A stretch of 56,558 bases of DNA from Chthonomonadales bacterium (GTDB lineage Bacteria; Armatimonadota; Chthonomonadetes; Chthonomonadales; CAJBBX01). The DNA is taken from contig DAIDHP010000025.1 in assembly GCA_027459625.1 (NCBI GenBank), positions 1-56,558 of the forward strand. The letters are read 5' to 3'. Both the position numbers and the translations under genes were made by a program. Positions 35,975 to 43,852 of the stretch are shown in pieces; position 1 is the first letter of the stretch, and every line of letters starts with the position of its first letter. The notes under the pieces are model-generated. The model was given only the letters and a program-made list of their open reading frames with translations. It had not been told where the DNA came from and did no database searches.

Positions 35975-37088
35975 TCAATTCTTTCTCCCCTCCCATTTCA
36001 GATAGGCTGCAAGGAAGGGATCTATGGCACCATCCATGACTCGTATGACATCCCCGGTTTCGTAACCGGTGCGATGATCCTTTATCATCGTATAAGGTTG
36101 AAATACGTAGGATCGAATCTGGTTGCCCCATTCGATCGATTGCTGTTCCCCTCGCAACTCCGCCATTTTCGCTTCATTCTCCCGTCTCTCACGTTCCAAT
36201 AGTCTGGCTTGAAGCACCTTCAGCGCCATGGCGCGATTCTTATGTTGCGATCTTTCATTCTGGCATGAGACCACAATGCCTGTAGGAATGTGTGTAATTC
36301 GAACAGCGGAATCCGTTTTGTTCACATGTTGCCCGCCCGCGCCGCTTGATCGATAAGTGTCAATCCTTAAATCGTCCGGATTTATCTCGATCTCTCCATC
36401 ATCCTTCACGTCGGGGATGACATCCACCGATGCGAAGGAGGTGTGCCGTCGCTTGTTGGCGTCGAATGGCGATATCCTTACAAGGCGATGGACTCCGCTT
36501 TCGCCTTTGAGATATCCATATGCGTTTGGACCGCTCACAACGAATGTGACGCTCTTGAGACCCGCCACATCGCCCTGGAGTTCATCCGCGATCTCCACAT
36601 CGTAATTTCGCTCCTGCGCCCATCGCAGATACATTCTCAGCAGCATCTGCGCCCAATCGCACGATTCCGTGCCACCCGCTCCGGAGTTTATCTCCACAAT
36701 GGCGTTCGCGTTATCGTTCAGCCCCGAGAGCAGGGTGTCCAACTCGAATTTTTCAATGTCCTTGATCAGTCTTTCCGTGTCGCCTGATAACTCTGCGATC
36801 AATTCAGGGTCTTGCTCCTCGGAGACCAGTTCAACCATTTCCAGCAGATCCTTCGATCGTTTATCCAAGGCGAGGATCGGTTCCAACTGATCCTTCATTT
36901 GCGAGAGGGATTGTAGAACTTTCTGCGCATTTTCCGGATCATCCCAAAGATCCGGCGCGGAAACCACCACCTCCATCTCCGCTATGCGACGTTGCCTCCC
37001 GGCTGCGTCAAAGATGGTCTCCGAGCGCAATCACGCGTTCTCGCATCTCAACTCCGGCGCGTCGGATTTCCTCGATGGATAATATCAC
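35975..37088 (-). CDS. prfB: Peptide chain release factor 2 (programmed +1 frameshift)
   Basis: The 370-residue factor that ends translation at UGA and UAA. The GTG at 37088 (AAGGAG 8 bases upstream) starts a 26-codon frame, MILSIEEIRRAGVEMRERVI onward, that ends CTT TGA C at 37013-37007. A +1 slip continues in the main frame from GAC at 37009 (DAAGRQRRIAEME). The GGQ peptidyl-hydrolysis motif (SSGAGGQHVNKTDSAV) and the stop-codon-reading SPF (RISPFDANKRR) are present. The frameshift is the known autoregulation by RF2 levels. The next gene follows 10 bp downstream. Confidence 0.96.
37007..37013 (-). promoter_or_regulatory. prfB programmed frameshift site CTTTGAC
   Basis: The seven-base slip site CTT TGA C in codons 26-27 of prfB. 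At low RF2 the ribosome pauses on TGA and slips to the +1 frame. The bases upstream (GGAGACCAT) may act as the internal Shine-Dalgarno-like stimulator. Confidence 0.93.
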
Positions 37089-37146
37089 TAATTAAACTCC
37101 TTCAAATATGTAAAGCGTCTTTCGTTTTTAATAATCGACTCATGTT

Positions 37147-37175
37147 AGTATACATTGACCCCAGCTTATCGTCAA
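37147..37175 (-). promoter_or_regulatory. Sigma-70-type promoter of the prfB operon
   Basis: On the minus strand TTGACG, a 17-base spacer and TATACT. Transcription would begin about 50 bases before the prfB GTG. The rest of the 37089-37393 gap shows no gene. Confidence 0.75.
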
Positions 37176-37393
37176 GCGGGTATCCGAAGGTTTATCGGCG
37201 AATGAAATAGCTCGACAATTTACGTTGCGTTTGTCGCTTAAAGCAACGTCTGAAACCAAATTGCACATCCACCTCTACAATTATGGTTTTTTACGAAACG
37301 AACCCAAGCCTTTCATGCCGGAAATGCACGATTCATAAGGTGCACGCTTTTTTAGACGTATCGACATGGGGAAATGTTACGGGAATTTAAAAC

Positions 37394-38365
37394 TCAAAAA
37401 TCACCTTGCCCATACAGGCGGGGATTTACGCAGGAACGAAGTTTGCGCTGCCAAAAGAGGAAGAAAATCAGTGCGGCGCCCTCCGCTATGAGGGAGTCCG
37501 GCACGAAGGTGTGGGTAGCGAGGCGTAGTGTGAGAGCCATGAGGGCGGATTGCATGTATGCGCCGCATCCGAAAACGAGAAGGGGGCGCGGGGTGAGCCA
37601 TCGGTGACTTTTCAGTGACCAAACGAAACCAGATATCATCAGAGCGTATGCTATCGGAAAATCGGGAAACGGAAGTTTGCGGGCGGCGATAGCGGATAAA
37701 AGGATATACGCAGGAAGGATGCACCAACCGATAAGGAACGGAGCAATGGGAATGGATTGCGGCTCCAACTCTTCGCCGGTGGTTTGAAACCTTGTCGCGA
37801 TTGCAACGCATAATGCTATCAATCCGAGTAGAACGATCAACTGAAGCGGCGAACCATGCATGCGAAACCCGCTTAGAAAAATCGCAAAGCATATGAATGC
37901 TGAGGACGATAAAAGCAGGAGTATGGTTTTCCGATTTAACCATAATCGTGCGCTCTCCGCAGGGAAGAGATGATGGGTGATCGTGATCGGTAGGAGAACG
38001 GAGAAACCAGCGTGCCATAGACAGATGGTCATCGTCCAGGTCCAGTTGACGCCTAGCCACATTCCGTATGCGTCGAAGGCGGGGTTTGGGACATTCCTCG
38101 ACATAAGGAGCGTTTTTGCGAGGAAACCCTCGTTGATAACGCCAAATCCCAGACCCAGCCAGAATATCCCGCCCGCGCTCAAGCGATGACGCATCGCGTA
38201 TTCGCGGATGATAAGGACGGGAATTCCATATGCGAGCGAGAGAAACAGAAAGGTTGGAGGAAAGAGAAATTGGCGTAATGGGGTGTTGCCTGATAGGACC
38301 TCCGGCAACACGGCGGAACATACCATGAGAAAAAGTATGGGGCGGATATTCGCATATCTTTTCAT
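37394..38365 (-). CDS. Polytopic membrane protein of unknown function
   Basis: A 323-residue protein with about nine hydrophobic helices and no soluble domain. Segments include FLFPPTFLFLSLAYGIPVLI, IFWLGLGFGVINEGFLAKTL and ILLLLSSSAFICFAIFLSGF. I do not recognise the family. The helix containing GFGVINEGFLAKT has conserved-looking polar residues (Asn-Glu) that could line a pocket. It is divergent from the methyltransferase gene and separated from prfB by about 300 bp, so it is probably a single-gene unit. Confidence 0.75.
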   Translation of the reverse strand: MKRYANIRPILFLMVCSAVLPEVLSGNTPLRQFLFPPTFLFLSLAYGIPVLIIREYAMRHRLSAGGIFWLGLGFGVINEGFLAKTLLMSRNVPNPAFDAYGMWLGVNWTWTMTICLWHAGFSVLLPITITHHLFPAESARLWLNRKTILLLLSSSAFICFAIFLSGFRMHGSPLQLIVLLGLIALCVAIATRFQTTGEELEPQSIPIAPFLIGWCILPAYILLSAIAARKLPFPDFPIAYALMISGFVWSLKSHRWLTPRPLLVFGCGAYMQSALMALTLRLATHTFVPDSLIAEGAALIFFLFWQRKLRSCVNPRLYGQGDF

Positions 38366-38465
38366 GGTGTATTATACAGCGATATATTCGATAAATACAT
38401 TACGCGAATACATAGCGAACGCGCCCAAACTGCGACCTCTTATCCTAAGCAAAGGAGGAGTTCCT

Positions 38466-38522
38466 GTGAAAAATCGCACCGTGAATGCGTATAATAACGC
38501 AACTGGACGGACAATGATTTAG
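38466..38522 (+). CDS. Possible 18-codon leader peptide
   Basis: GTG at 38466 follows a perfect AAAGGAGGAG ribosome-binding site by five bases and opens an 18-codon frame (MKNRTVNAYNNATGRTMI). A hairpin with a T-run (38536-38570) follows and the methyltransferase gene comes next. The arrangement looks like a leader peptide with an attenuator, but the codons are not biased to one amino acid. The frame may be chance. Confidence 0.35.
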   Translation: MKNRTVNAYNNATGRTMI

Positions 38523-38535
38523 GGCGTTTGCATGA

Positions 38536-38571
38536 TTCACCATCCGTGGAAACCGCCATGGGTGATTTTTT
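38536..38571 (+). terminator. Possible terminator/attenuator hairpin
   Basis: TCACC pairs with GGTGA around an inner TGG/CCA stem, followed by six T. The stem is imperfect. It lies between the possible leader peptide and the methyltransferase gene. Confidence 0.4.
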
Positions 38572-38647
38572 GATCTTAATGCCGCTTTTGAATGTTGCAA
38601 ATCTCCTTATTAAACGATATAAATGTTGAAAGGAAAAATGAATCCAC

Positions 38648-39271
38648 ATGCCACATGAAAGATTTGAAAAAGGAGCTCAGAACTGGGATGAAAATCAGGG
38701 ACGAGTTATGATGGCTAAAAACATCGCATCCGCCATATGCAAGATGGTGCCGATATCTCCGGAGTGGGAGGCGCTTGATTACGGATGCGGCACAGGGCTG
38801 GTGACGTTGTCGATAGAGCCCGAGGTGAGGAGAATCACCGGCATGGACAGCTCCCCGGCCATGCTCGGTAAGATTCGGGAGAAAGTCAGGGAACTGGGTC
38901 TGAATAATGTGGACACTGTCCTTGCGGATTTGGAGAAGGATGAAACGCCGAAGATGCAGGTGGATCTTATTACCAGCTCCATGACCTTGCATCATATAGC
39001 TGACATACCCTCATTATTGAAAAAGCTGCATGCGATGCTTAGGCCGGGAGGATATATAGCCCTCGCCGACTTGGATACCGAGGACGGAACGTTCCATGCG
39101 GATAACAGCGGCGTACAGCATTTCGGATTGGATAGGGAGTGGCTTAAAGCGGAGATGGCGAAAGCCGGCTTTAAGGATTGCGGGGACGCTACAGCGTATG
39201 TGGCTGAGCGGGACACCCCGAACGGCAGGAAGAACTTCCCCGTGTTTTTGGTGTGGGGGAGGAAGGGATAA
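38648..39271 (+). CDS. Class I SAM-dependent methyltransferase
   Basis: A 207-residue methyltransferase with a complete small Rossmann fold. ALDYGCGTGLVTLSI binds SAM, ITGMDSSPAMLGKI holds the acidic strand end, and ITSSMTLHHIADIPSLLKKL and MLRPGGYIALADLDTEDG follow. It ends FPVFLVWGRKG and lacks an extra substrate domain. The type is common for small-molecule or ubiquinone-like substrates, but none can be named. Start context is weak; ATG 38648 gives the usual N-terminus (HERFEKGAQNWDEN). It stands alone between unrelated genes. Confidence 0.85.
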   Translation: MPHERFEKGAQNWDENQGRVMMAKNIASAICKMVPISPEWEALDYGCGTGLVTLSIEPEVRRITGMDSSPAMLGKIREKVRELGLNNVDTVLADLEKDETPKMQVDLITSSMTLHHIADIPSLLKKLHAMLRPGGYIALADLDTEDGTFHADNSGVQHFGLDREWLKAEMAKAGFKDCGDATAYVAERDTPNGRKNFPVFLVWGRKG

Positions 39272-39280
39272 TATTTCAGG

Positions 39281-39361
39281 TAATTGCAAAATTCATTCTT
39301 TAGGTTGTAGATCATGACTATGATACGTGAAACGATGAGCTTTTTTATAATTTTGCAATTA
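39281..39361. repeat. 81-bp sequence bounded by a 13-bp perfect inverted repeat
   Basis: TAATTGCAAAATT (39281-39293) and AATTTTGCAATTA (39349-39361) flank a ~55 bp centre. A related ATTGCAAAATTCA word occurs near 42018 with GAATTTTGCC nearby. It may be a small palindromic mobile element or a terminator-like hairpin. Confidence 0.5.
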
Positions 39362-40384
39362 TCTCATAGGAAAATGGGTTAGCGTCGTGATGAATTTAAG
39401 GTTCTTCGCTGTCTCCTGTGGGTAATGAATGGATGAGTAAGCGGCGACATGGAATAAGACGGCGTTTATTATGGTTCCGCTCCGTATTCCCATTGGGATG
39501 AATCCCGAGGTGCGATATCCCAAATGGCTTGAAAGCCATCCCCTAACCTCGAAGGGGTTGAATATGAATAGCTCGGTTCGCCCGCAACACATCCTCCTTC
39601 GGGCTTTGCAAGCGTATCGGCACACACCATTGGCCGTCTTTTTCGGGATGGAATGAGTTCAATGCAGAGACACCCGCCTATTGTATGCCCACACAAAGCA
39701 GCGAGGAACCATTTCTTTCTTCGGGAATCTTTGCCGATTAACGGCTTTCCGTGTAATGCCTTTGTTTCTTATCCGTTCGCGTAGACATAAGGGCAAAGCA
39801 TAAGGATATGAAACACTCGAAGGTCAAAAAGTGGTAGACGCATGGTTGAGCAAACGGAAAGGAAAAACCACCATTATGACCTATAAAACAAATTCAGCAG
39901 CATCCAGTGCTTTTAAAAGACTGTTGCCAGAGGATATGATGGCGCGATTAATCACTGACGACGTTTTAGTCGGCTTGAGGCTTGGCACCTATTGATTAAC
40001 ACAACTGCGATGTTGGAGCAATAACGCCTTATAGCTGCAAATAGTTGTAAATGGACGCAATCCTGAAAGTGGCAAGGCTACGTTTTCAAGTATAACATGT
40101 TCGTTACCTGAATGGTGAAAATCATCACCCCCTTGACCGAGGTTCGTCAAGTTGGCTTTTATCCGTTCGCCTTGGAAAAGGGAGTTCGTTCCGAGCATGC
40201 CTTCAAGTTCTTTCTTGCGGAGTTATCCTTCACCCATGTCGATAATTAAAATGTCCTCTTATCACATAGTACCTATGCAGGTTTGAGATTTCCTTGCACT
40301 AGGTTTTTCTTCTCGCTGCAGAATTGAACTGCGTGCTGGAAGCTGGATGTTATACCTTTTAAACCATGATGGTCAAAGAGCGAT
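39362..40384. other. Gene-poor gap with short palindromes and a possible gene remnant
   Basis: About 1 kb with no convincing gene. Near 39520-39600 there are short palindromes (GGCTTGAAAGCC; CCCCTAACCTCGAAGGGG) of the same general style as the REP nest at 5 kb. A 64-codon open stretch at 39804-39995 (reading TLEGQKVVDAWLSKRKGKTT and SSAFKRLLPEDMMARLI, ending at TGA) looks protein-like but has no start, and may be the tail of a lost gene. Confidence 0.4.
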
Positions 40385-41263
40385 TCATCCCAATCCGTAT
40401 ACTTGCCTAGGCGCAAGGAGGTTTGGAAAGCGGTCCAATAATGCCTGACGAGTTCGGAAACACAGTTGGCATGCGTCCACATATTCATCCTCATGCGGAA
40501 CATTGTATTCAGTCGCGAGTTCCGCAGGGCCTCCCTTCACCAAAGGACCGGTTATCGGGTGCGAGGCGCTTTCGTAGTCCTTAACCAATTCGGATAACGG
40601 CGTATCCCAGATGTTCCCCATACACACCCCCTGGCATATATGCGCATTGCCATATGCGTCTATATGCAATCGGCTTGGTTCGCTTAGATTTTCATACGGG
40701 CACGTAGTGAACGTTTTCCAATGACGCATAGGCAATCCCTTTACCAGCTTGTCCGCGGCTCTACCGCGAAACATCACCCCGCCGCCAATTGGCGCATCCT
40801 TCTCTGCCGATGCGATTGGAGGTTCGGTGCGGAGGATGCCGCATTCTATTCCCATTTTTCTTGCGGCGTTCCTAGCATTTTGAGCGGGTGAGGGTTTGTT
40901 ATTGGAATGGAGGGGGTCGTCGCTTATGGCGATGTTGGATAATTTCAGTTCTTTCAAGGGTGCGAGCCACAAGGCTGCATCCTCCTCCGTGACGGCGAAA
41001 AAGGCGTTTGTTACGATACCCACTTCGTACCCCTCAGCATTCGCCATGCGCACGCCCTCCAAGAGAAGCGGATGGAACATCGTTGGTTCTCCGCCTTCGA
41101 AACAGACACTCCTTATGGTTTCGATTTTATGCATCTCATCCATGGCTGTGCGTAATTGCTTTACTGTCATGGTTCCCTTTGCATACGGGCCGCCGTACAC
41201 GAAGCAGTGATCACACTCATAGGGGCATTTGTAAGTCAGCAGAAAATGGATTCCGGTCAGCAT
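40385..41263 (-). CDS. Radical SAM protein with SPASM-like C-terminal cysteines
   Basis: A 292-residue radical SAM enzyme. The 4Fe-4S motif CPYECDHC (Cys13, Cys17, Cys20) begins the barrel, CFEGGEPTMFHPLL is the GGE SAM-binding motif, and a VGIVTNAFFAV strand follows. The C-terminal half has more cysteines (TTCPYEN, AHICQGVCMG, VDACQLCF), suggesting an auxiliary cluster of the SPASM/twitch type used on peptides or cofactors. No small precursor peptide is obvious beside it. The substrate is unknown. GGAGG precedes the ATG. It is not clearly linked to either neighbour. Confidence 0.87.
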   Translation of the reverse strand: MLTGIHFLLTYKCPYECDHCFVYGGPYAKGTMTVKQLRTAMDEMHKIETIRSVCFEGGEPTMFHPLLLEGVRMANAEGYEVGIVTNAFFAVTEEDAALWLAPLKELKLSNIAISDDPLHSNNKPSPAQNARNAARKMGIECGILRTEPPIASAEKDAPIGGGVMFRGRAADKLVKGLPMRHWKTFTTCPYENLSEPSRLHIDAYGNAHICQGVCMGNIWDTPLSELVKDYESASHPITGPLVKGGPAELATEYNVPHEDEYVDACQLCFRTRQALLDRFPNLLAPRQVYGLG

Positions 41264-41467
41264 AACTTTCCTCCGTTATGGATTAAACCTTTTTAAGGGG
41301 TATGCTCCAAACATATACACTCATTGATTTATGAGATACATCTCACCACTAAGTTGAGACATGGCATATCGGGCGATGGCATAATTCCACATGCACGCAT
41401 TTTCACAAACGAGGGACGTATGTTATCACCCAATTTCCCGCGATTGTATTTCTCTCAGCCAATACAA

Positions 41468-41605
41468 TATATTAGCTATGGTGATACTGTCAAGCAATAG
41501 GATTGAGTTCCTTGCCTTGGCGGCTTCAAACTCCACGTCTGCAGCGGGCGAGTTCGATGAGGCTTGGTGCGGAGAAATGTTCCGAGAGAATGACCAGGTA
41601 GCAAA
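41468..41605 (-). repeat. Second copy of the deacetylase gene tail, inside the vapC relic
   Basis: About 130 bp closely repeat 42108-42236, which holds the last ~26 codons and the flank of the deacetylase-like gene. Translated on the minus strand it reads LVILSEHFSAPSLIELAR, against WVIFPENFTAPSIVELAR in the intact gene. The downstream non-coding flank (TGCTTGACAGTATCAC) is conserved too. Confidence 0.85.
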
Positions 41606-41748
41606 CACCGTTTTGTTTTCCATTCGGCATTCACAACTGCGCACAAACATATTTCCTCGGGATTTTTGGATTCAAGGTTTTTCCTAAGAGTGGTGGATGT
41701 CCCATTCAAATATTGAATGCAAGCATTTGTGTCCAACAGATATCTCAT
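41606..41748 (-). pseudogene. VapC-like PIN-domain toxin, truncated
   Basis: The first ~44 codons, MRYLLDTNACIQYLNGTSTT to CAVVNAEW, are a normal PIN-domain ribonuclease start with the first catalytic Asp (Asp6). After NAEW the sequence is foreign: it runs into the duplicated 3' end of a deacetylase-like gene. The other acidic residues of the active site are missing, so the toxin should be inactive. The start overlaps the stop codon of the antitoxin-like gene (ATGA), the usual layout of vapBC pairs. Confidence 0.8.
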
Positions 41749-41954
41749 CTTATATCATTTCGCACGTCGAATGAGCCTTGGGCGCCTCGGTGGATAGGAT
41801 CATCCCTCATACAACCGTATGTTTGGTCGATAAAGCTGATCCAATCCTTGTCTGAAATCTGTTTTTCATACGATTTGATGATTTGATAGAGGATATCCAT
41901 ATATTCACCAGGCAACTTTTCAATTTCTGATATAAGCAGTTCTTTTGTAATCAT
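41745..41954 (-). CDS. Small antitoxin-like protein (DUF2281/VapB type)
   Basis: A 69-residue protein, MITKELLISEIEKLPGEYMD onward, helical at its N-terminus as in DUF2281-type antitoxins (a LEKLP...EVLDFV-like pattern). The ATG at 41954 has a GGAGG site; the longer frame to 41984 lacks one. It is translationally coupled to the truncated VapC, which it would have neutralised by binding, and it may repress the pair's promoter. With the toxin broken it is probably a relic. Confidence 0.65.
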   Translation of the reverse strand: MITKELLISEIEKLPGEYMDILYQIIKSYEKQISDKDWISFIDQTYGCMRDDPIHRGAQGSFDVRNDIR

Positions 41955-42111
41955 CCATTGACCTCCCCGCATATTTTGTCTCACCTTTAAGAAAGCTATT
42001 ATATATCAGGTCCTGCTATTGCAAAATTCACTATTCCGTCGTTTATTCAAGCGTGGGACATGCCATCCAAGCGAATTTTTTGAATTTTGCCATGACCTCT
42101 GAATACAATAT

Positions 42112-42236
42112 ATTACATAAAGTGATACTGTCAAGCAATAGGATTGAGTTTCCTTACCTTGGCGGCTTCAAACTCCACGTCTGCAGGCGGGCGAGTTCGA
42201 CGATGCTCGGGGCGGTAAAGTTTTCCGGGAAGATGA
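42112..42236 (-). repeat. Original copy of the duplicated deacetylase gene tail
   Basis: The partner of 41468-41605 in the same orientation, about 640 bp away. It covers the final codons of the deacetylase-like gene and about 45 bp beyond its stop. Confidence 0.85.
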
Positions 42237-43608
42237 CCCAGTCCCACACCCCTGCGTCCGTCACATGACGCTCCAACTGCAACGTCGCCTCCCTGGGACG
42301 TATCAGCCCTTCTGTTGAAACACTTTCCGTCGGCGCGAATGTGTTACCCCCGCGGCTCAAACTTTTTAGCACGGCGCTCATTGCGAGTAGAAATTCCTCC
42401 GGTGTCCAGCTCTCATCACCCGCGCGGACCGAGTTCGGCAGCCTCCACTCCGACTCCATGAAGACACAGGCTTCCTCGCAGGCGGCGAGGAATTCTCCGA
42501 TAGAACAGGGGACGGGCTGGCTTGCGGATCGCTCAATTGCTCCGTAAATGGGGTGCGTGATTCTGACTTCGAAATTCGAAACAGACTCAACGCTGAAACG
42601 ATTACACTCTTTGCCATACCGGTACGCGGTCTTTAGGAGTGAGATGATAAGATAAAACACCTCCGCAGGCGTAAGGTATCCTTTGTCGCATTTGATATAG
42701 GTGATATCAGGGCGGATGGCGTCGGCTAGGGCGAGGATATCTTCGACGCGATAACTACGGTCAAGCGTAGGATCACGGTATATCTCATGCGCCTCCTTCG
42801 CCGTGACGCACCTCACATTCGGCTTTGAGGCGATGTGCTCCACATAATTCGACAGGAGGGCCAACTCCTTTTCCATCACTACGCGAGGCTTCACGCGGGG
42901 GGGAACCCATCGACTCCGATCCGGGTTGGCGCCCTTGGCGAAATTCACCGCGTCCCAAAACTCGTAAGTGGCGAATTCGCATGGATGATAGCAAATGCTA
43001 ATCTCCCCGCCGCCCGCATCCATCAGCCTCCCGCGGATGGCGTCGAACTCCTCTTTAGCCTCGCTCAGCCCTCGCTCGCCTAGGTGATGTTCGAACCTGG
43101 TGGAGTTGCTTTTGAGATTAAGGATATTCATAACGCCGCAATACCAAAACGGTTCATCGTTCAGGCATATGTGTCTCGCGTAATCGAGATAGACGGGAAG
43201 ACCCCAGGATTGCAACACCGGGTAGACATGCGGGGCCCAGGAGGAACCGGGCTGGCCGTAACAGGAGACCCTTTTGAAAGTATCGAGCAGTTCCTCGAAC
43301 CCCGCCCTCTCTCTTCTTTCAAACTCTTTCGCTCCCTGATGCCAGTCGAGGTCCTTGAGATATTCCGCCGGAGTGGGATGAACGCTGTGAAAATCGGTAT
43401 GGTAGCCGATATCCTGGTGCCGCAACGCGTTGATGATGTCCCGGCGGTCGCGTCGCTTCAGCGCCCGCAGCTTCTCCCCCACAATCTTGAACGTGCCCTT
43501 CACTCGATGGGCTTCGAAAATATTCAGGATTCCTTTGAGGGCTTCGTCGCTTTCGGGGGTGATGTAATCCTCCACATCGAACCAGAAAAACACATTGATA
43601 TCAACCAT
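42154..43608 (-). CDS. Polysaccharide-deacetylase-like protein
   Basis: A 484-residue protein. The N-terminal ~250 residues resemble a NodB-fold deacetylase: DINVFFWFDVEDYITPESDE has the catalytic FDVED, DIGYHTDFHSVHPTPAEYL carries the metal-binding histidines (H.DFH), and a CYHPCEF stretch supplies a later histidine. The C-terminal ~230 residues are not recognised. There is no signal peptide. The ATG at 43608 (VDINVFFWFD) is chosen over the longer frame because that is where the fold begins. The substrate is probably a glycan. Its last codons are duplicated in the vapC relic. Confidence 0.75.
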   Translation of the reverse strand: MVDINVFFWFDVEDYITPESDEALKGILNIFEAHRVKGTFKIVGEKLRALKRRDRRDIINALRHQDIGYHTDFHSVHPTPAEYLKDLDWHQGAKEFERRERAGFEELLDTFKRVSCYGQPGSSWAPHVYPVLQSWGLPVYLDYARHICLNDEPFWYCGVMNILNLKSNSTRFEHHLGERGLSEAKEEFDAIRGRLMDAGGGEISICYHPCEFATYEFWDAVNFAKGANPDRSRWVPPRVKPRVVMEKELALLSNYVEHIASKPNVRCVTAKEAHEIYRDPTLDRSYRVEDILALADAIRPDITYIKCDKGYLTPAEVFYLIISLLKTAYRYGKECNRFSVESVSNFEVRITHPIYGAIERSASQPVPCSIGEFLAACEEACVFMESEWRLPNSVRAGDESWTPEEFLLAMSAVLKSLSRGGNTFAPTESVSTEGLIRPREATLQLERHVTDAGVWDWVIFPENFTAPSIVELARLQTWSLKPPR

Positions 43609-43738
43609 GGCAGTACCCTTTCGTGGGAAGAAAGCTGACTTGGAAGCGAACCGGATATGCGTTCTCGTCTTCATTTTAGCATGGATGAGGAGTAATGGCA
43701 TCGATGACAGGAATAAAAGGATGGAGAAAAGAAAGGGG

Positions 43739-43788
43739 GCATGGATCGGGAGGGGGGATTGAACTCCTAGGTTTTCACCGATCCATGC
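43739..43788. repeat. Inverted repeat between the deacetylase and ABC exporter genes
   Basis: A perfect 11-bp inverted repeat, GCATGGATCGG and CCGATCCATGC, with a 28-base centre. It lies downstream of the ABC exporter operon and could fold as a terminator-like hairpin in either direction, though no T-run follows. Confidence 0.55.
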
Positions 43789-43852
43789 GGGGAGTATTAC
43801 AGAGATATTTAAGGAAACGGAAGCGGGTCATTGAACCCGCCCTTTCCATGAC

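Noticed and set aside
39989-40198. Minus-strand 69-codon frame
   Set aside because: No recognisable domain, no ribosome-binding site and no conserved context; treated as chance.
43731-43800. tRNA-like stretch with GATTGAACTCC (looks like a T-loop on the minus strand)
   Set aside because: The T-stem has A-C mismatches, no anticodon arm can be drawn, and the acceptor stem is explained by the 11-bp inverted repeat.
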